Of a DNA stretch of 57,483 nt, positions 37,615-46,713 are shown piece by piece. Location of the stretch: assembly GCA_902771725.1 (NCBI GenBank), contig CACXXT010000017.1, positions 1 to 57,483 of the forward strand, in the 5' to 3' direction. The notes under the pieces were generated by a model that was not told the DNA's origin, made no database searches, and was given only the letters and a program-made list of their open reading frames with translations. Source of the stretch: an uncultured Bacteroidales bacterium. Its GTDB lineage: Bacteria > Bacteroidota > Bacteroidia > Bacteroidales > Bacteroidaceae. Every line of letters begins with the position of its first letter. Within the stretch, counting starts at the first letter, position 1. The translations under genes and the position numbers were made by a program.

Positions 37615-38067
37615 ATGGAGGAAAAAACACAGCTTCAACAGGACGAACAGTTTATGCGACAGGCTCTCGCCGACGCCCGCACCGCCTTCGCCGAAGACGA
37701 GATTCCAATCGGTGCCGTTGTGGTCTGCCGCGGGCAGGTCATCGCCCATGGCCACAACCTCACGGAGCGCCTGACAGACGTCACAGCACACGCCGAGATG
37801 CAAGCCATCACCTCCGCTGCCAGTTACCTCGGCGGCAAGTACCTCACGGAGTGTACGCTGTACGTAACCGTGGAACCCTGCGTGATGTGTGCCGGAGCTA
37901 TTGGATGGGCTCAGCTGGCCCGTGTGGTCTATGGCGCCGACGACCCCAAGCGGGGTTTCCGCCGCTTCGCACCCGAGGCCCTGCACCCGCGAACAACAGT
38001 TCAGGGCGGCGTACTCGAGGCTGAATGCGCCGCCCTGATGAGGGAGTTCTTCCAGAAGAAGAGGTAA
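37615..38067 (+). CDS. tadA: tRNA(adenine-34) deaminase
   Basis: A 150-residue zinc deaminase that converts A34 to inosine in tRNA-Arg. The HAEMQAI and PCVMCAGAI motifs supply His, catalytic Glu and two zinc cysteines. DDPKRGFRRFAPEALHP is typical of TadA rather than of cytidine deaminases. It is a single gene with its own promoter and converges on the outer-membrane protein gene, leaving a 77-base gap. Confidence 0.92.
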   Translation: MEEKTQLQQDEQFMRQALADARTAFAEDEIPIGAVVVCRGQVIAHGHNLTERLTDVTAHAEMQAITSAASYLGGKYLTECTLYVTVEPCVMCAGAIGWAQLARVVYGADDPKRGFRRFAPEALHPRTTVQGGVLEAECAALMREFFQKKR

Positions 38068-38144
38068 GATGCAGTCTGCTGGGCTGCCACATCCTGCGGG
38101 CAGGATGGCTTGCCGCCTAGAGTAGCCTTTCGCTATAGAGCGCC

Positions 38145-41129
38145 CTATCTGCCAACTCGTACGGAAGGACCGCCAAAGCCGCCACCGCGACCTCCACGAC
38201 CGCCTCCGCGACCTTCGCCGCGACCTTCGCCGCCGAAGCCAACGAAGGGACCAAACTCGGAGCGGGCTTCCTTGCTGCCCATGAGGCTGAAGTTATAGGT
38301 CAGGCGGAGCATGCCGTAGCTGTAGATGGAGTTAGACCACGAGTCGCTGCGCATGGTGGCGCTAATGACGCGGCTGATGTTCGAGCGCTGCCCCAGAATA
38401 TCGTACCATTCCGCAGTGAGAATGAGGTTCTTCTGGCGGAGGAAGCTCTGCTGCAGCTGGATGTTCCAGATGAGCTCATTGGTGTTCATGCTCTCATCGG
38501 CATAGCCGCGACGTGCCTGCTCGCTGATGTCAGTACTGAAAGTCATGCCCCAGGCCATGGTGAACTGCAGGTTGCCGCCGTAGTTGTAATTCCAGGTATC
38601 CAAGTTGGTCTGAGTCTGGATATCGTTGCGGGCATAGCGATAGTTGACACCGCCATTGACACCGAGGTCGATGCCATATCCCGTCTCGCCCCAGTCGTAG
38701 CGGAAGTTCAGGCGGGGATAGTAGCCGAGGTTCAGGCTCTTGGTGGTAGCCTTCACGGACTGCAGGCGACCCGTCTCCTGCATGTAGCTGACGCTGTTGC
38801 TGTAGTTGAGATTAATCCAGTTCGAGAAGTTCCAGTACTTCTTCGGACCCAGGGCGGTGTTGAAACCTCCGCCGAGCGAAGCGTTCCAGTTGCCGTTGAT
38901 GTTCTCCGGGCGAGAAGTGCGCACACCCGTCGTGGTGTCATACGTCACAGCTGTGCTGATGCTGTTGTTGGTCTGAGAAAAGCCCGCATTGACATTCCAG
39001 CCCATCTGCTTGTCGGGCAGGTAGTCGTTGTACCAAGTGTTGAAGCTGTTGGTCCAAGAGGGTTTCAGGCCGGGATTACCCAACGAGCGGTTCAGGGGGT
39101 CGCTGGTATCCTCGACATCGAGCAAGTTGGTCATCGAAGGCTGACCCATGCGGCCGTTGTAGCGCACGCGCCATTGGCTGGTGTTGGAGATCTTCCAGCG
39201 AAGGTCCACGCGTGGTGCCCAGTTGAAGACGTTGCGGGTGATATCGAAGTCCTGGCCGTTCTTCTTGTAAATCATGTGCGTGCGCTGAGGCTGCATGCTC
39301 ACACCTGCGTTCAGGCGAAAGTCACCCAGCTGATAGCGCAGCATGACGTTGGCGTCGTGGTTGTATTCGTTGTACTTGGCGTACTGGGAGTTATAGAGAT
39401 CCTGCTTGAGCTGCAGCGAGTCCACTCCCTCGAGGAACCCTGCATAGAGTTGCGAGGAGATAACCTCGTCGCTCATCCCGGCAAAGTTGGTGGACAAAGC
39501 ATCAAGAACGTTGGTGTAGAGAGCACGATCACTGTCAGAATACCGACGCTGGAACTGGTAACTGAACTGGAGATTGGCACCCTTGAAGATAGGCTCCGAG
39601 TAAGAGAGACGGACACGGTAGTTCCAGCTGTCCGAAGGGTTGGCGTTCTGCTGGTTGTTGAAGGTCAGGTCGGGAGACTTCTTATAGTAGTGGATCAGAC
39701 TGCGGTTGTAGCTGTTGCCGTCGCTGTTGGAGATGTTGCCGCCGAGATCCAACGTGACGTTGCGACCAGGCTTTGCCAGACGACGGTTAATCTGCAACGA
39801 GCCATTGACATTGTAGCTCTTGCTGTCGCCTGAGTTACGACGAGAGTTGGCATTCACACGGATAGAGTCGGGGTCGGCAAAGCTGCCGTACTCTTCCAGA
39901 GGATTGGTCATTCCGGCGTCGAAAGGATTGTTGTTGAAAGTGACATTGCTGCTGTAGCCCTCATTGTCACCCGTGCTGTAGGAGAAGTTCGGACGGAACT
40001 GGATATTCGTCATCGTGTCCGGCTGCCACTCCAGGCGGAAATCGGTATTGACATTCGAACGGCTACTGTAGCTCTGGCTCATGCTGTTGACAAACTGCGA
40101 AACCGTGGAAGTGATGAAGGTCTGCGAACTCGTGCGGGAGAGGTTGTCCGTGGAGGTATGGTTGTAACGGACGTTGCCGCCAATCTCGAAGAAACCGGCA
40201 TCGCCCTCATCCTTGCCGTTCATCCAGACGAAGTCGCCACCACCCATCTTGCTGGCTGTGAGGCCGCTACCGCCCCAGCCGCCAAAGCCGCCCCAGTTCT
40301 GGCCGCCGGTGTTGTTGGCATTGCCGAAGACAGCCACACGCCACGTATCCATGAATCGCGTCAGGCGCAAGTTACTGGTGTAGCGGTGCTGGGTGCCAAT
40401 GCCGGCGTCGAGGTTCAGGCGCCAGCCCTCGCCCATTCCCTTGCGAATGGTGAGGTCGAGAACGGTTTCCTCCTCGCCGTCGTCGATTCCCGTGACGCGG
40501 CTGTAGTCGCTCTGGCGGTCGTAGGCCTTTACCTGGCTGACCATACTGGCCTCGAGGTTTTTCAGCGTCGTCTGGGTGTCGCCGCCGAAGAACTCTTTCT
40601 TGTTAACGAGAATCTTCTTCACCTCCTTGCCGTTGATCTTGATGGTGCCTTCTTCGGTAATCTCCGCACCGGGGAACTTCTTCAGCAGCGCCTCGAAGTT
40701 CGAACCGGCCGGCACGCGGAAGGCATCGGCGTTGTAGACAAAGGTGTCGGCCTTCATCTCCACCTGTGCTGCCTGCGCTGTGACCACGGCGTCCTTCATC
40801 ATCTTGGCATTATCCATCAGAACTATTTGCCCCAGCAGCACCCTGCGGTTCTGCTTGGTCAGGTTCAGCGTGCGCCAAGAGGTCTTATAGCCTATATACG
40901 AAACACGCAACAGGTAGTCACCGACCTGGAAACCACTGATACTGAAAGTGCCGTCGGTCTTGGCCGACTGACCCGTCACCTGGGTACTGTCCATACGCAT
41001 GATGACCACGGTGGCACCGGGAAGGGGTTCGCCATCGCTGTCGACCACGGTGCCTGCGACGGTAGCTTTCTGTGCGCTGGCGGCCACTGCAAGGCTCAGC
41101 ACGAAAAAGAGGGAGAGAAATCTATTCAT
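38145..41129 (-). CDS. Large outer-membrane beta-barrel protein with carboxypeptidase-regulatory-like domain
   Basis: A 994-residue TonB-receptor-like protein of the OMP_b-brl_3 type. A signal peptide (FLSLFFVLSLAVAASAQ) precedes an Ig-like CarboxypepD_reg domain (TVAGTVVDSDGEPLPGATVV), a plug-like region (KFPGAEITEEGTIKINGKEV) and a barrel of about 750 residues rich in alternating aromatic strands. The barrel is followed by an unusual tail of about 35 residues made mainly of Gly and Arg. No TonB box or SusD partner is evident. The ATG at 41127-41129 is chosen because the signal peptide starts there. Substrate unknown. Confidence 0.87.
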   Translation of the reverse strand: MNRFLSLFFVLSLAVAASAQKATVAGTVVDSDGEPLPGATVVIMRMDSTQVTGQSAKTDGTFSISGFQVGDYLLRVSYIGYKTSWRTLNLTKQNRRVLLGQIVLMDNAKMMKDAVVTAQAAQVEMKADTFVYNADAFRVPAGSNFEALLKKFPGAEITEEGTIKINGKEVKKILVNKKEFFGGDTQTTLKNLEASMVSQVKAYDRQSDYSRVTGIDDGEEETVLDLTIRKGMGEGWRLNLDAGIGTQHRYTSNLRLTRFMDTWRVAVFGNANNTGGQNWGGFGGWGGSGLTASKMGGGDFVWMNGKDEGDAGFFEIGGNVRYNHTSTDNLSRTSSQTFITSTVSQFVNSMSQSYSSRSNVNTDFRLEWQPDTMTNIQFRPNFSYSTGDNEGYSSNVTFNNNPFDAGMTNPLEEYGSFADPDSIRVNANSRRNSGDSKSYNVNGSLQINRRLAKPGRNVTLDLGGNISNSDGNSYNRSLIHYYKKSPDLTFNNQQNANPSDSWNYRVRLSYSEPIFKGANLQFSYQFQRRYSDSDRALYTNVLDALSTNFAGMSDEVISSQLYAGFLEGVDSLQLKQDLYNSQYAKYNEYNHDANVMLRYQLGDFRLNAGVSMQPQRTHMIYKKNGQDFDITRNVFNWAPRVDLRWKISNTSQWRVRYNGRMGQPSMTNLLDVEDTSDPLNRSLGNPGLKPSWTNSFNTWYNDYLPDKQMGWNVNAGFSQTNNSISTAVTYDTTTGVRTSRPENINGNWNASLGGGFNTALGPKKYWNFSNWINLNYSNSVSYMQETGRLQSVKATTKSLNLGYYPRLNFRYDWGETGYGIDLGVNGGVNYRYARNDIQTQTNLDTWNYNYGGNLQFTMAWGMTFSTDISEQARRGYADESMNTNELIWNIQLQQSFLRQKNLILTAEWYDILGQRSNISRVISATMRSDSWSNSIYSYGMLRLTYNFSLMGSKEARSEFGPFVGFGGEGRGEGRGGGRGGRGGGFGGPSVRVGR

Positions 41130-41157
41130 TACGTTGCTTTTCTTTCTATTATAAAAC

Positions 41158-41179
41158 AAAGACCGCCGAGGCGGCCTTT
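41158..41179 (-). terminator. Terminator after cdsA
   Basis: CCGCC pairs with GGCGG inside longer AAAG/CTTT flanks, followed on the minus strand by a T-rich run. It lies between cdsA and the barrel gene. Confidence 0.55.
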
Positions 41180-41217
41180 CGTTTAACGGAAGAGTGTATA
41201 TTTAACGTTTATTTTGA

Positions 41218-42066
41218 CTACAAAGCAGCCAGCACATACAGATAAACGACCACGGCGGGAATCGCAAGCAAGCTGCTGTCGAAGCGGTCGAGCATGCCGC
41301 CGTGGCCCGGCAGGATATTTCCGCTGTCCTTGATTCCGAGCCTACGCTTCAGCAGGCTCTCCACCAGGTCACCCCACGTGCCGAAGACCACCACCACAAG
41401 CGCGAAGCCTGCCCACTGCAACGATGTCAGCAGCGGAAGGTAGGCAGCCACCAGTTGGGAGACACCAATTGTAAGCAAGCCACCACCAATACTGCCCTCC
41501 CAGCTCTTGCCGGGCGACACGCTGGGGAAGAGCTTGTGGCGGCCAAGCAGCGAGCCGAAGCAGTAGGCACCCGTGTCAGAGCACCAGAGGAAAACGAAGA
41601 TACATAAAATAAGGAACGCGCCCGCGCGCGTGTTGTCGGTCGGCAACAGGGGCAAATCATGAGGGAACAGCAACAGGGGCAACAGCGCGAAAGGAAGAGC
41701 GACATAGCCTTGCGCCATGAACGTGAACGACCAGTTGTTCAGGGGATGCTCGCGACCCAAATAGAGTTCAGATATGAGCAGATAAATCATACTCAGCAGC
41801 CAGGGCACAAACAGCGAAACGGCTCCACCGACACCTGCGGCATAGCCGAAGGTACCCAAAAACAAGCAAGCGGCGGCCATGGTGGTGATGAAACGGTTGA
41901 CCTGCACGTCTTCCTGGGCATTCATCAGGCCCGTGAACTCCCACGTGGACAATATAGTAATCAGCAGAAACAGCAGCGCACAGGTTAACGGGGTATACAG
42001 GATACCGCCGACCATGACCACTACAAAGACAAGCCCGGTCAGGGCACGAACGATCAGGTTCTTCAT
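41218..42066 (-). CDS. cdsA: Phosphatidate cytidylyltransferase
   Basis: A 282-residue polytopic membrane enzyme that makes CDP-diacylglycerol from phosphatidate and CTP. The C-terminal signature SLLKRRLGIKDSGNILPGHGGMLDRFDS is clearly present. The ATG at 42064-42066, 7 bases after the ftsH stop, is preferred to an in-frame TTG 15 bases upstream that would overlap ftsH. It closes the rsfS-ftsH-cdsA operon. Confidence 0.95.
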   Translation of the reverse strand: MKNLIVRALTGLVFVVVMVGGILYTPLTCALLFLLITILSTWEFTGLMNAQEDVQVNRFITTMAAACLFLGTFGYAAGVGGAVSLFVPWLLSMIYLLISELYLGREHPLNNWSFTFMAQGYVALPFALLPLLLFPHDLPLLPTDNTRAGAFLILCIFVFLWCSDTGAYCFGSLLGRHKLFPSVSPGKSWEGSIGGGLLTIGVSQLVAAYLPLLTSLQWAGFALVVVVFGTWGDLVESLLKRRLGIKDSGNILPGHGGMLDRFDSSLLAIPAVVVYLYVLAAL

Positions 42067-42073
42067 TGCTTTT

Positions 42074-44152
42074 CTATTCAAATAAATGGTTAGAGGCCTC
42101 GGGATTCTCGAAGGATGCCGTGCTCCCGGAGGTCGGGGTGCTCTCGGAGGACTCGGGAAGTGCTTCGCCGCCTTCGATCTCCTCTTCGGGCTGGCTGTTC
42201 AGCAGCTCCTCTGTGCGGCTGGCCCAGGGACGCTTGCCGAAAATCTTCTCCACATCGTCCGCGAAGATGACTTCACGCTCCACCAGCAACCGGGCGAGGG
42301 CGTTGTGGCCTTCCTTCTTCTCCAGCAGCAGGCGCTTGGCACGCTCATACTGCTCGGCAATCATCTTCTTCACCTCTTTATCTATGAGCTCGGCTGTGGC
42401 TTCGCTGTAAGGACGCTGCCAGGAATACTCGTCGTTGCTGTAGTAGCAGAGGTTGGGCAGGGCTTCGCTCATACCCATGTAGGCTATCATGCCATAGGCC
42501 TGTTTCGTGACTCGCTCCAGGTCGTTCATGGCACCACTGCTGATATGGCCGGTAAAGAGTTCCTCGGCAGCGCGTCCGCCCAGGGTAGCGCACATCTCAT
42601 CGAGCATCTGTTCCCGGGTGGTAATCTGGCGCTCCTCCGGCAAGTACCAGGCTGCGCCCAGCGCCCTGCCCCTGGGTACGATGGTCACCTTGATGAGGGG
42701 ATTGGCATACTGCAGGTTCCAACTGATGGTGGCGTGGCCGGCTTCGTGCAACGCTATCGTACGCTTCTCTTCCTCGGTCATGACCTTGGTCTTCTTCTCC
42801 AGTCCGCCCACGATGCGGTCCACGGCAGCCAGGAAGTCTTCCTTCGTCACCGCCTGCTTTCCGTGGCGAGCGGCGATGAGGGCTGCCTCGTTGCAGACGT
42901 TGGCGATATCGGCTCCGCTGAAGCCCGGGGTCTGGCGGGCAAGCAAATCTACATCCAGGGAGGAATCCACCTTGATGGGTTTCAGATGTACCTTGAATAC
43001 GGCCTTGCGCTCGCTCAGGTCAGGCAGGTCCACATGAATCTGACGGTCGAAACGGCCTGCTCTCAGCAACGCCTTGTCCAGGATATCAGCACGGTTGGTA
43101 GCGGCCATGATGATGACTCCGGAGTTGGTTCCGAAACCATCCATCTCCGTCAGCAGCTGGTTCAGGGTACTCTCGCGTTCGTCATTGCCACCCATCACAG
43201 CATTTCGAGAACGGGCACGGCCCACGGCATCGATTTCATCAATGAAGATGATGCACGGAGCCTTCTCCTTGGCCTGGCGGAAAAGGTCGCGCACACGGCT
43301 GGCGCCCACGCCCACGAACATCTCTACGAAGTCCGAACCGCTCATGGAGAAGAAAGGCACATCGGCCTCGCCGGCTACGGCCTTGGCCAACAGTGTCTTA
43401 CCCGTTCCCGGAGGTCCCACGAGCAGGGCACCCTTAGGAATCTTGCCGCCCAGGTCGGTGAACTTCTTGGGGTTCTTCAGGAACTCCACGATTTCCTGCA
43501 CCTCCTGCTTGGCGGAGGCCTGGCCGGCAACGTCCTTGAACGTCACCTTCGACTCGTTCTCCGTACCTTTTTCTACTAACTGCGCGCGCGAGCGGCCGAC
43601 ATTGAAGATGCCTCCCATGCCACCTATTCCGCCGCCCGAACCCATACGACGCATGATCAGGATCCAGACAAAGATAATCAGCAACAAGGGGAAGAGGTTC
43701 CAGAAAAGCTGCATCAAGGTGTCGTCCGAGCGTTTGTAGCTCAGCTCCCCCTTGAAATTGCCCAGTTCCTGCTGCTGGCTGATGAACTCATCCAGACGTT
43801 CGGAGGAACCATATTCTGCCTGCACGAACGGTTGTCTTCCGGTCTGTTCCACGCCCTGCTGGAACACGTCACGGATGTGTTCCGGCTTCACATACAGTCG
43901 CACGGTGCCCTCATCCTTGTTGGCCACGATACGACTGGCATAGCCCTGCTCCACATATTGTCTGAATACGGTGTAGGTCACAGTCTTCGACGACCCGGAC
44001 TGGGACGAATCCCCGCCGGTGAAGAAGAGATAACCGAGTGCAATGGCAATTGCGATATACAGCCACGTGAGGTTGAAACGCGGCATCTTGTTCTTGCGGT
44101 TACCGCCATTCTGGCCACCGCTCTTCGGAGTTGTATTATTCTGCTCGTCCAT
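42074..44152 (-). CDS. ftsH: ATP-dependent zinc metalloprotease FtsH
   Basis: A 692-residue inner-membrane AAA protease that degrades misfolded and regulatory membrane proteins. Two helices flank a periplasmic domain, then the AAA domain ([29 protein letters not shown]) and the protease domain with [10 protein letters not shown]. The C-terminal tail is acidic and Ser/Glu-rich. The N-terminus is Asn/Gly-rich before the first helix. It lies between rsfS and cdsA. Confidence 0.97.
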   Translation of the reverse strand: MDEQNNTTPKSGGQNGGNRKNKMPRFNLTWLYIAIAIALGYLFFTGGDSSQSGSSKTVTYTVFRQYVEQGYASRIVANKDEGTVRLYVKPEHIRDVFQQGVEQTGRQPFVQAEYGSSERLDEFISQQQELGNFKGELSYKRSDDTLMQLFWNLFPLLLIIFVWILIMRRMGSGGGIGGMGGIFNVGRSRAQLVEKGTENESKVTFKDVAGQASAKQEVQEIVEFLKNPKKFTDLGGKIPKGALLVGPPGTGKTLLAKAVAGEADVPFFSMSGSDFVEMFVGVGASRVRDLFRQAKEKAPCIIFIDEIDAVGRARSRNAVMGGNDERESTLNQLLTEMDGFGTNSGVIIMAATNRADILDKALLRAGRFDRQIHVDLPDLSERKAVFKVHLKPIKVDSSLDVDLLARQTPGFSGADIANVCNEAALIAARHGKQAVTKEDFLAAVDRIVGGLEKKTKVMTEEEKRTIALHEAGHATISWNLQYANPLIKVTIVPRGRALGAAWYLPEERQITTREQMLDEMCATLGGRAAEELFTGHISSGAMNDLERVTKQAYGMIAYMGMSEALPNLCYYSNDEYSWQRPYSEATAELIDKEVKKMIAEQYERAKRLLLEKKEGHNALARLLVEREVIFADDVEKIFGKRPWASRTEELLNSQPEEEIEGGEALPESSESTPTSGSTASFENPEASNHLFE

Positions 44153-44225
44153 TATTCCAACGAAAATGCTTTTTAGGAAGCTCTTTTTTTAGAAAACCTG
44201 TTATTTAGATTGTACGTTTCACTCT

Positions 44226-44588
44226 TCAGTATTCAGAAGCCACCTCAGTGATAGCCGCATCTGCCCACAAGTGCTCCAGGTCATAGAAGTCCCGAGCCTC
44301 CTGAAGGAACAAGTGCACGATGACCGTTCCATAGTCCATCGCCACCCACTGCGCGTTGCGCAAGCCGGCAATCCCTGCCGCATGAGCTCCCGCGCCCTTG
44401 CGCGCAAACTCCTCCACACTATCGGTCAGTGCCTGGAGGTGAGTGGGAGAATTACCCGTACAGATTACGAAAGCCTGGCAAATAGCTTCCGGGATATTCG
44501 AGAAATCGGCCACGACGATATCGCGGCCCTTCTTTTCTTCTATGCCTGCCTGAATGTGGCCAATGAGTTGTTCTGTCTGTAAATTCAT
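44226..44588 (-). CDS. rsfS: Ribosome silencing factor RsfS
   Basis: A 120-residue protein of the RsfS/Iojap family that binds L14 and blocks subunit joining when nutrients are low. Family pieces seen are DIVVADFSNIPEAICQAFVI and YGTVIVHLFLQEARDFYDLE. It leads the rsfS-ftsH-cdsA operon behind a promoter box at 44612-44620. The order is common in Bacteroidota. Confidence 0.95.
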   Translation of the reverse strand: MNLQTEQLIGHIQAGIEEKKGRDIVVADFSNIPEAICQAFVICTGNSPTHLQALTDSVEEFARKGAGAHAAGIAGLRNAQWVAMDYGTVIVHLFLQEARDFYDLEHLWADAAITEVASEY

Positions 44589-44611
44589 TCAATAATATGA
44601 AGTTTCGGAGT

Positions 44612-44620
44612 GCAAATATA
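44612..44620 (-). promoter_or_regulatory. -7 promoter box for rsfS
   Basis: The minus strand reads TATATTTGC, 24 bases upstream of the rsfS start. Confidence 0.7.
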
Positions 44621-44704
44621 CGGCCTTTTTCGCGAACTAAGGGAAAAAACACACATTTTTTCATTTTTTTTAGGGAAAAGTTTGTCTGTTTCATAAAAAC
44701 TAAC

Positions 44705-44713
44705 TACTTTTGC
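44705..44713 (+). promoter_or_regulatory. Promoter for the tRNA-Gln pair
   Basis: TACTTTTGC with TTTG at 44681-44684, exactly 20 bases upstream. It lies 38 bases before the first tRNA. Confidence 0.85.
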
Positions 44714-44751
44714 ACCCGCAAATCGGCACAAAGCCGGTGAGCAATGTTGAT

Positions 44752-44822
44752 TGGGCTATGGTGTAATGGTAACACTGCAGATTCTGGTCCTGCCTTTCCT
44801 GGTTCGAGTCCGGGTAGCCCAA
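44752..44822 (+). tRNA. tRNA-Gln (CUG), first copy
   Basis: A cloverleaf can be drawn: acceptor TGGGCTA/TAGCCCA, D-stem GTGT/ACAC, anticodon loop TTCTGGT with anticodon CTG, and T-arm CCTGG-TTCGAGT-CCGGG with a T-G wobble. The U1-A72 pair is typical of tRNA-Gln. The discriminator is A. The sequence after it is CAA, so CCA must be added by enzyme. Confidence 0.93.
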
Positions 44823-44873
44823 CAACATCAGCGAGGCAAGCTTGTGGAATAGCGGCCTCACAAACTTTGAGGA

Positions 44874-44944
44874 TGGGCTATGGTGTAATGGTAACACTGC
44901 AGATTCTGGTCCTGCCTTTCCTGGTTCGAGTCCGGGTAGCCCAA
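44874..44944 (+). tRNA. tRNA-Gln (CUG), second copy
   Basis: Identical in sequence to the first copy over 71 bases and transcribed with it, 51 bases downstream. Here the discriminator A is followed by CCA, so the 3' end is genomically encoded, unlike in the first copy. Confidence 0.93.
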
Positions 44945-44952
44945 CCAACAGA

Positions 44953-44983
44953 CAGATTAGCCTACTGGCTAATCTGTTTTTTT
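44953..44983 (+). terminator. Terminator of the tRNA-Gln unit
   Basis: CAGATTAGCC pairs perfectly with GGCTAATCTG around TACT, followed by seven T. It marks the end of the tRNA transcript. Confidence 0.92.
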
Positions 44984-45005
44984 ATTCAAGTATTGTATTC
45001 CAAAC

Positions 45006-45027
45006 ACTTAGTGCGTCCGAGGTACAA
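45006..45027. repeat. Imperfect copy of the birA 3' end
   Basis: Positions 45006-45027 match 46716-46737, the end of birA, at 19 of 22 bases (ACTTAG, then CCGAGGTACAA). The two copies are in the same orientation and bracket the DUF4143 ATPase gene. Confidence 0.6.
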
Positions 45028-45092
45028 CTGACGGAACAGCGAAAGCAAAAGAGCTTGCTCATTTTGCCAAAATTCCCGAGCAAAACTCGCCC

Positions 45093-45122
45093 GCTCGACC
45101 TTTGGTCGCTTGACACTTCAAG
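45093..45122. repeat. Dispersed hairpin repeat, copy 1
   Basis: GCTCGACCTTTGGTCGCTTG is repeated identically at 51856-51875, and CGCTTGACACTTCAAG recurs in reverse at 52321-52336. CGACC-TTT-GGTCG and CTTGA-CACT-TCAAG each fold into a small hairpin. Confidence 0.7.
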
Positions 45123-45198
45123 AACCCGTTGCCTTTCGCGATGGAAGAATACAAAGTTAATGTCGGTACAAGAACACAGCTTTTGCCTTTTAAGAGGA

Positions 45199-46491
45199 CT
45201 AATCTTTAAGGCAACCTAATGGTATAATCTTTACCCCATCAGGACGGGTGTATGCCATCTGACCACCTGTAAGTATTATCAAAAGATCTGGTTCACGGAT
45301 GGGCATTTGCTTCTCCTTCTCATTATGCTCGCGGATAAGCCTTTTCAACTCCAGAAGATGGCTTGCCCCTTCCTCTATCTCGTTGCTTCCCAGTTTGCAC
45401 TCTATCAAAGCATAACGCCCATCGTCAAGATGCAATACGAAATCGGCTTCCAGATCATATCGGTCATGATAATAAGACACATGACTATATAGTCCTTGCG
45501 TATAGGCTTTCATGTCACGCACGCACATCTGCTCGAAGATAAATCCGAATGTTTTCAGTTGTGTGGTCAATGCCTCTGGTGTAAGTCCAAGAAGAGCCAC
45601 GGCTATTGACGGGTCACAGAATCCTCGTTTGGGTGAGCTTCGTATAACTGTTTTACTGCGTATTGCCGGGCACCAGGCATCTATGTCTTGAATGACAAAC
45701 AGACGTTCAAGGGCGTTCACATAGTCATTGAATGTGTCAATACTGCATTCTATTTCTTCAGATGATACCACATCGGCAAGCATGGTGGTCTTTTTGGCGA
45801 GTGATGAAATGTTGCGAGCATACGAACGCAGTATCATTATGGCAAGTTTCTCGTTCCGACGTTTTCCGTCGATTCGTGATATATCTTCACTGCAAACGGT
45901 ACGGACATAGTTGCGGGCTATCAACAACTTGGCTTTTTCCGAACGTGCCATAAGAGTGCCAGGCCATCCACCACGACAAGCTGCAAAAATCAAGTCCTCT
46001 ATGCTCATCTTTGACCTGCAACCGTCAATATCGTAATTGGGGTTGTTGAACAACTCCAACAGCGATACTTCACCTGTTGACTCCTTTGATTCCCAAAGGC
46101 TCATGGGCAACATGTTTATTTTGGCAATGCGACCGTTCCCCGAATGATGAATCTGCGACTTATCTACAGCATTAGACCCTGTAAGGATGAATTGTCCTGG
46201 CTCACCTCGTTTGTCAACCATCGTGCGGACAGCATCCCAAAGGACAGGGACATCCTGCCATTCATCTATCAATCTTGGAGTGTCGCCGTGAAGCAACAAG
46301 GATGGTTTGGACATTGCCGTAGCTAAGTATTCATCACGCATGTCCGTATCTTGCATTCTAATGGCACTTTTGGCAGCCTGTTCGGCAGTAGTTGTTTTAC
46401 CACACCATTTTGGCCCTTCTATTAATACGGCACCAAATGCATCAAGAAGGTCTTTAAGCATGACGTCTGCTGTTCTGTTGAGATATTCCAT
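45199..46491 (-). CDS. AAA ATPase with DUF4143 domain
   Basis: A 430-residue protein. The N-terminal AAA domain has GPKWCGKTTTAEQA (26-33 is the P-loop), LIDEWQDVPVLWDAVR and FILTGSNA. The C-terminal DUF4143 part ends with a PD-(D/E)xK-like site (LEADFVLHLDDGRYALIECKLG). Such proteins are frequent, mobile and of unknown role; a defence or toxin link is suspected. Base composition is clearly lower in GC than in the neighbours. The promoter at 46514-46522 fixes the ATG at 46489-46491 and excludes an in-frame start 18 codons upstream. Confidence 0.9.
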   Translation of the reverse strand: MEYLNRTADVMLKDLLDAFGAVLIEGPKWCGKTTTAEQAAKSAIRMQDTDMRDEYLATAMSKPSLLLHGDTPRLIDEWQDVPVLWDAVRTMVDKRGEPGQFILTGSNAVDKSQIHHSGNGRIAKINMLPMSLWESKESTGEVSLLELFNNPNYDIDGCRSKMSIEDLIFAACRGGWPGTLMARSEKAKLLIARNYVRTVCSEDISRIDGKRRNEKLAIMILRSYARNISSLAKKTTMLADVVSSEEIECSIDTFNDYVNALERLFVIQDIDAWCPAIRSKTVIRSSPKRGFCDPSIAVALLGLTPEALTTQLKTFGFIFEQMCVRDMKAYTQGLYSHVSYYHDRYDLEADFVLHLDDGRYALIECKLGSNEIEEGASHLLELKRLIREHNEKEKQMPIREPDLLIILTGGQMAYTRPDGVKIIPLGCLKD

Positions 46492-46513
46492 ATATTCGTA
46501 CTTTAATTTGGCT

Positions 46514-46522
46514 GCAAAGATA
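46514..46522 (-). promoter_or_regulatory. -7 promoter box for the DUF4143 ATPase
   Basis: The minus strand reads TATCTTTGC, 23 bases upstream of the chosen ATG. Confidence 0.7.
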
Positions 46523-46713
46523 ATGTAAATATTGGGATTACGCAAGGAAATCTTGTTTTTTGAGGTATTTCATTCGGTGTTTTTGAGGTTTTTTAATCTG
46601 TTTATTTGATAATTATCATTCTGTATTTTTGATTTTACCAAAACATTGGCACTATTAAAACCACTTGCCGTGTCCTTAGTTTGTCTTGAATTATTAACCG
46701 ACCTGTAACACAG

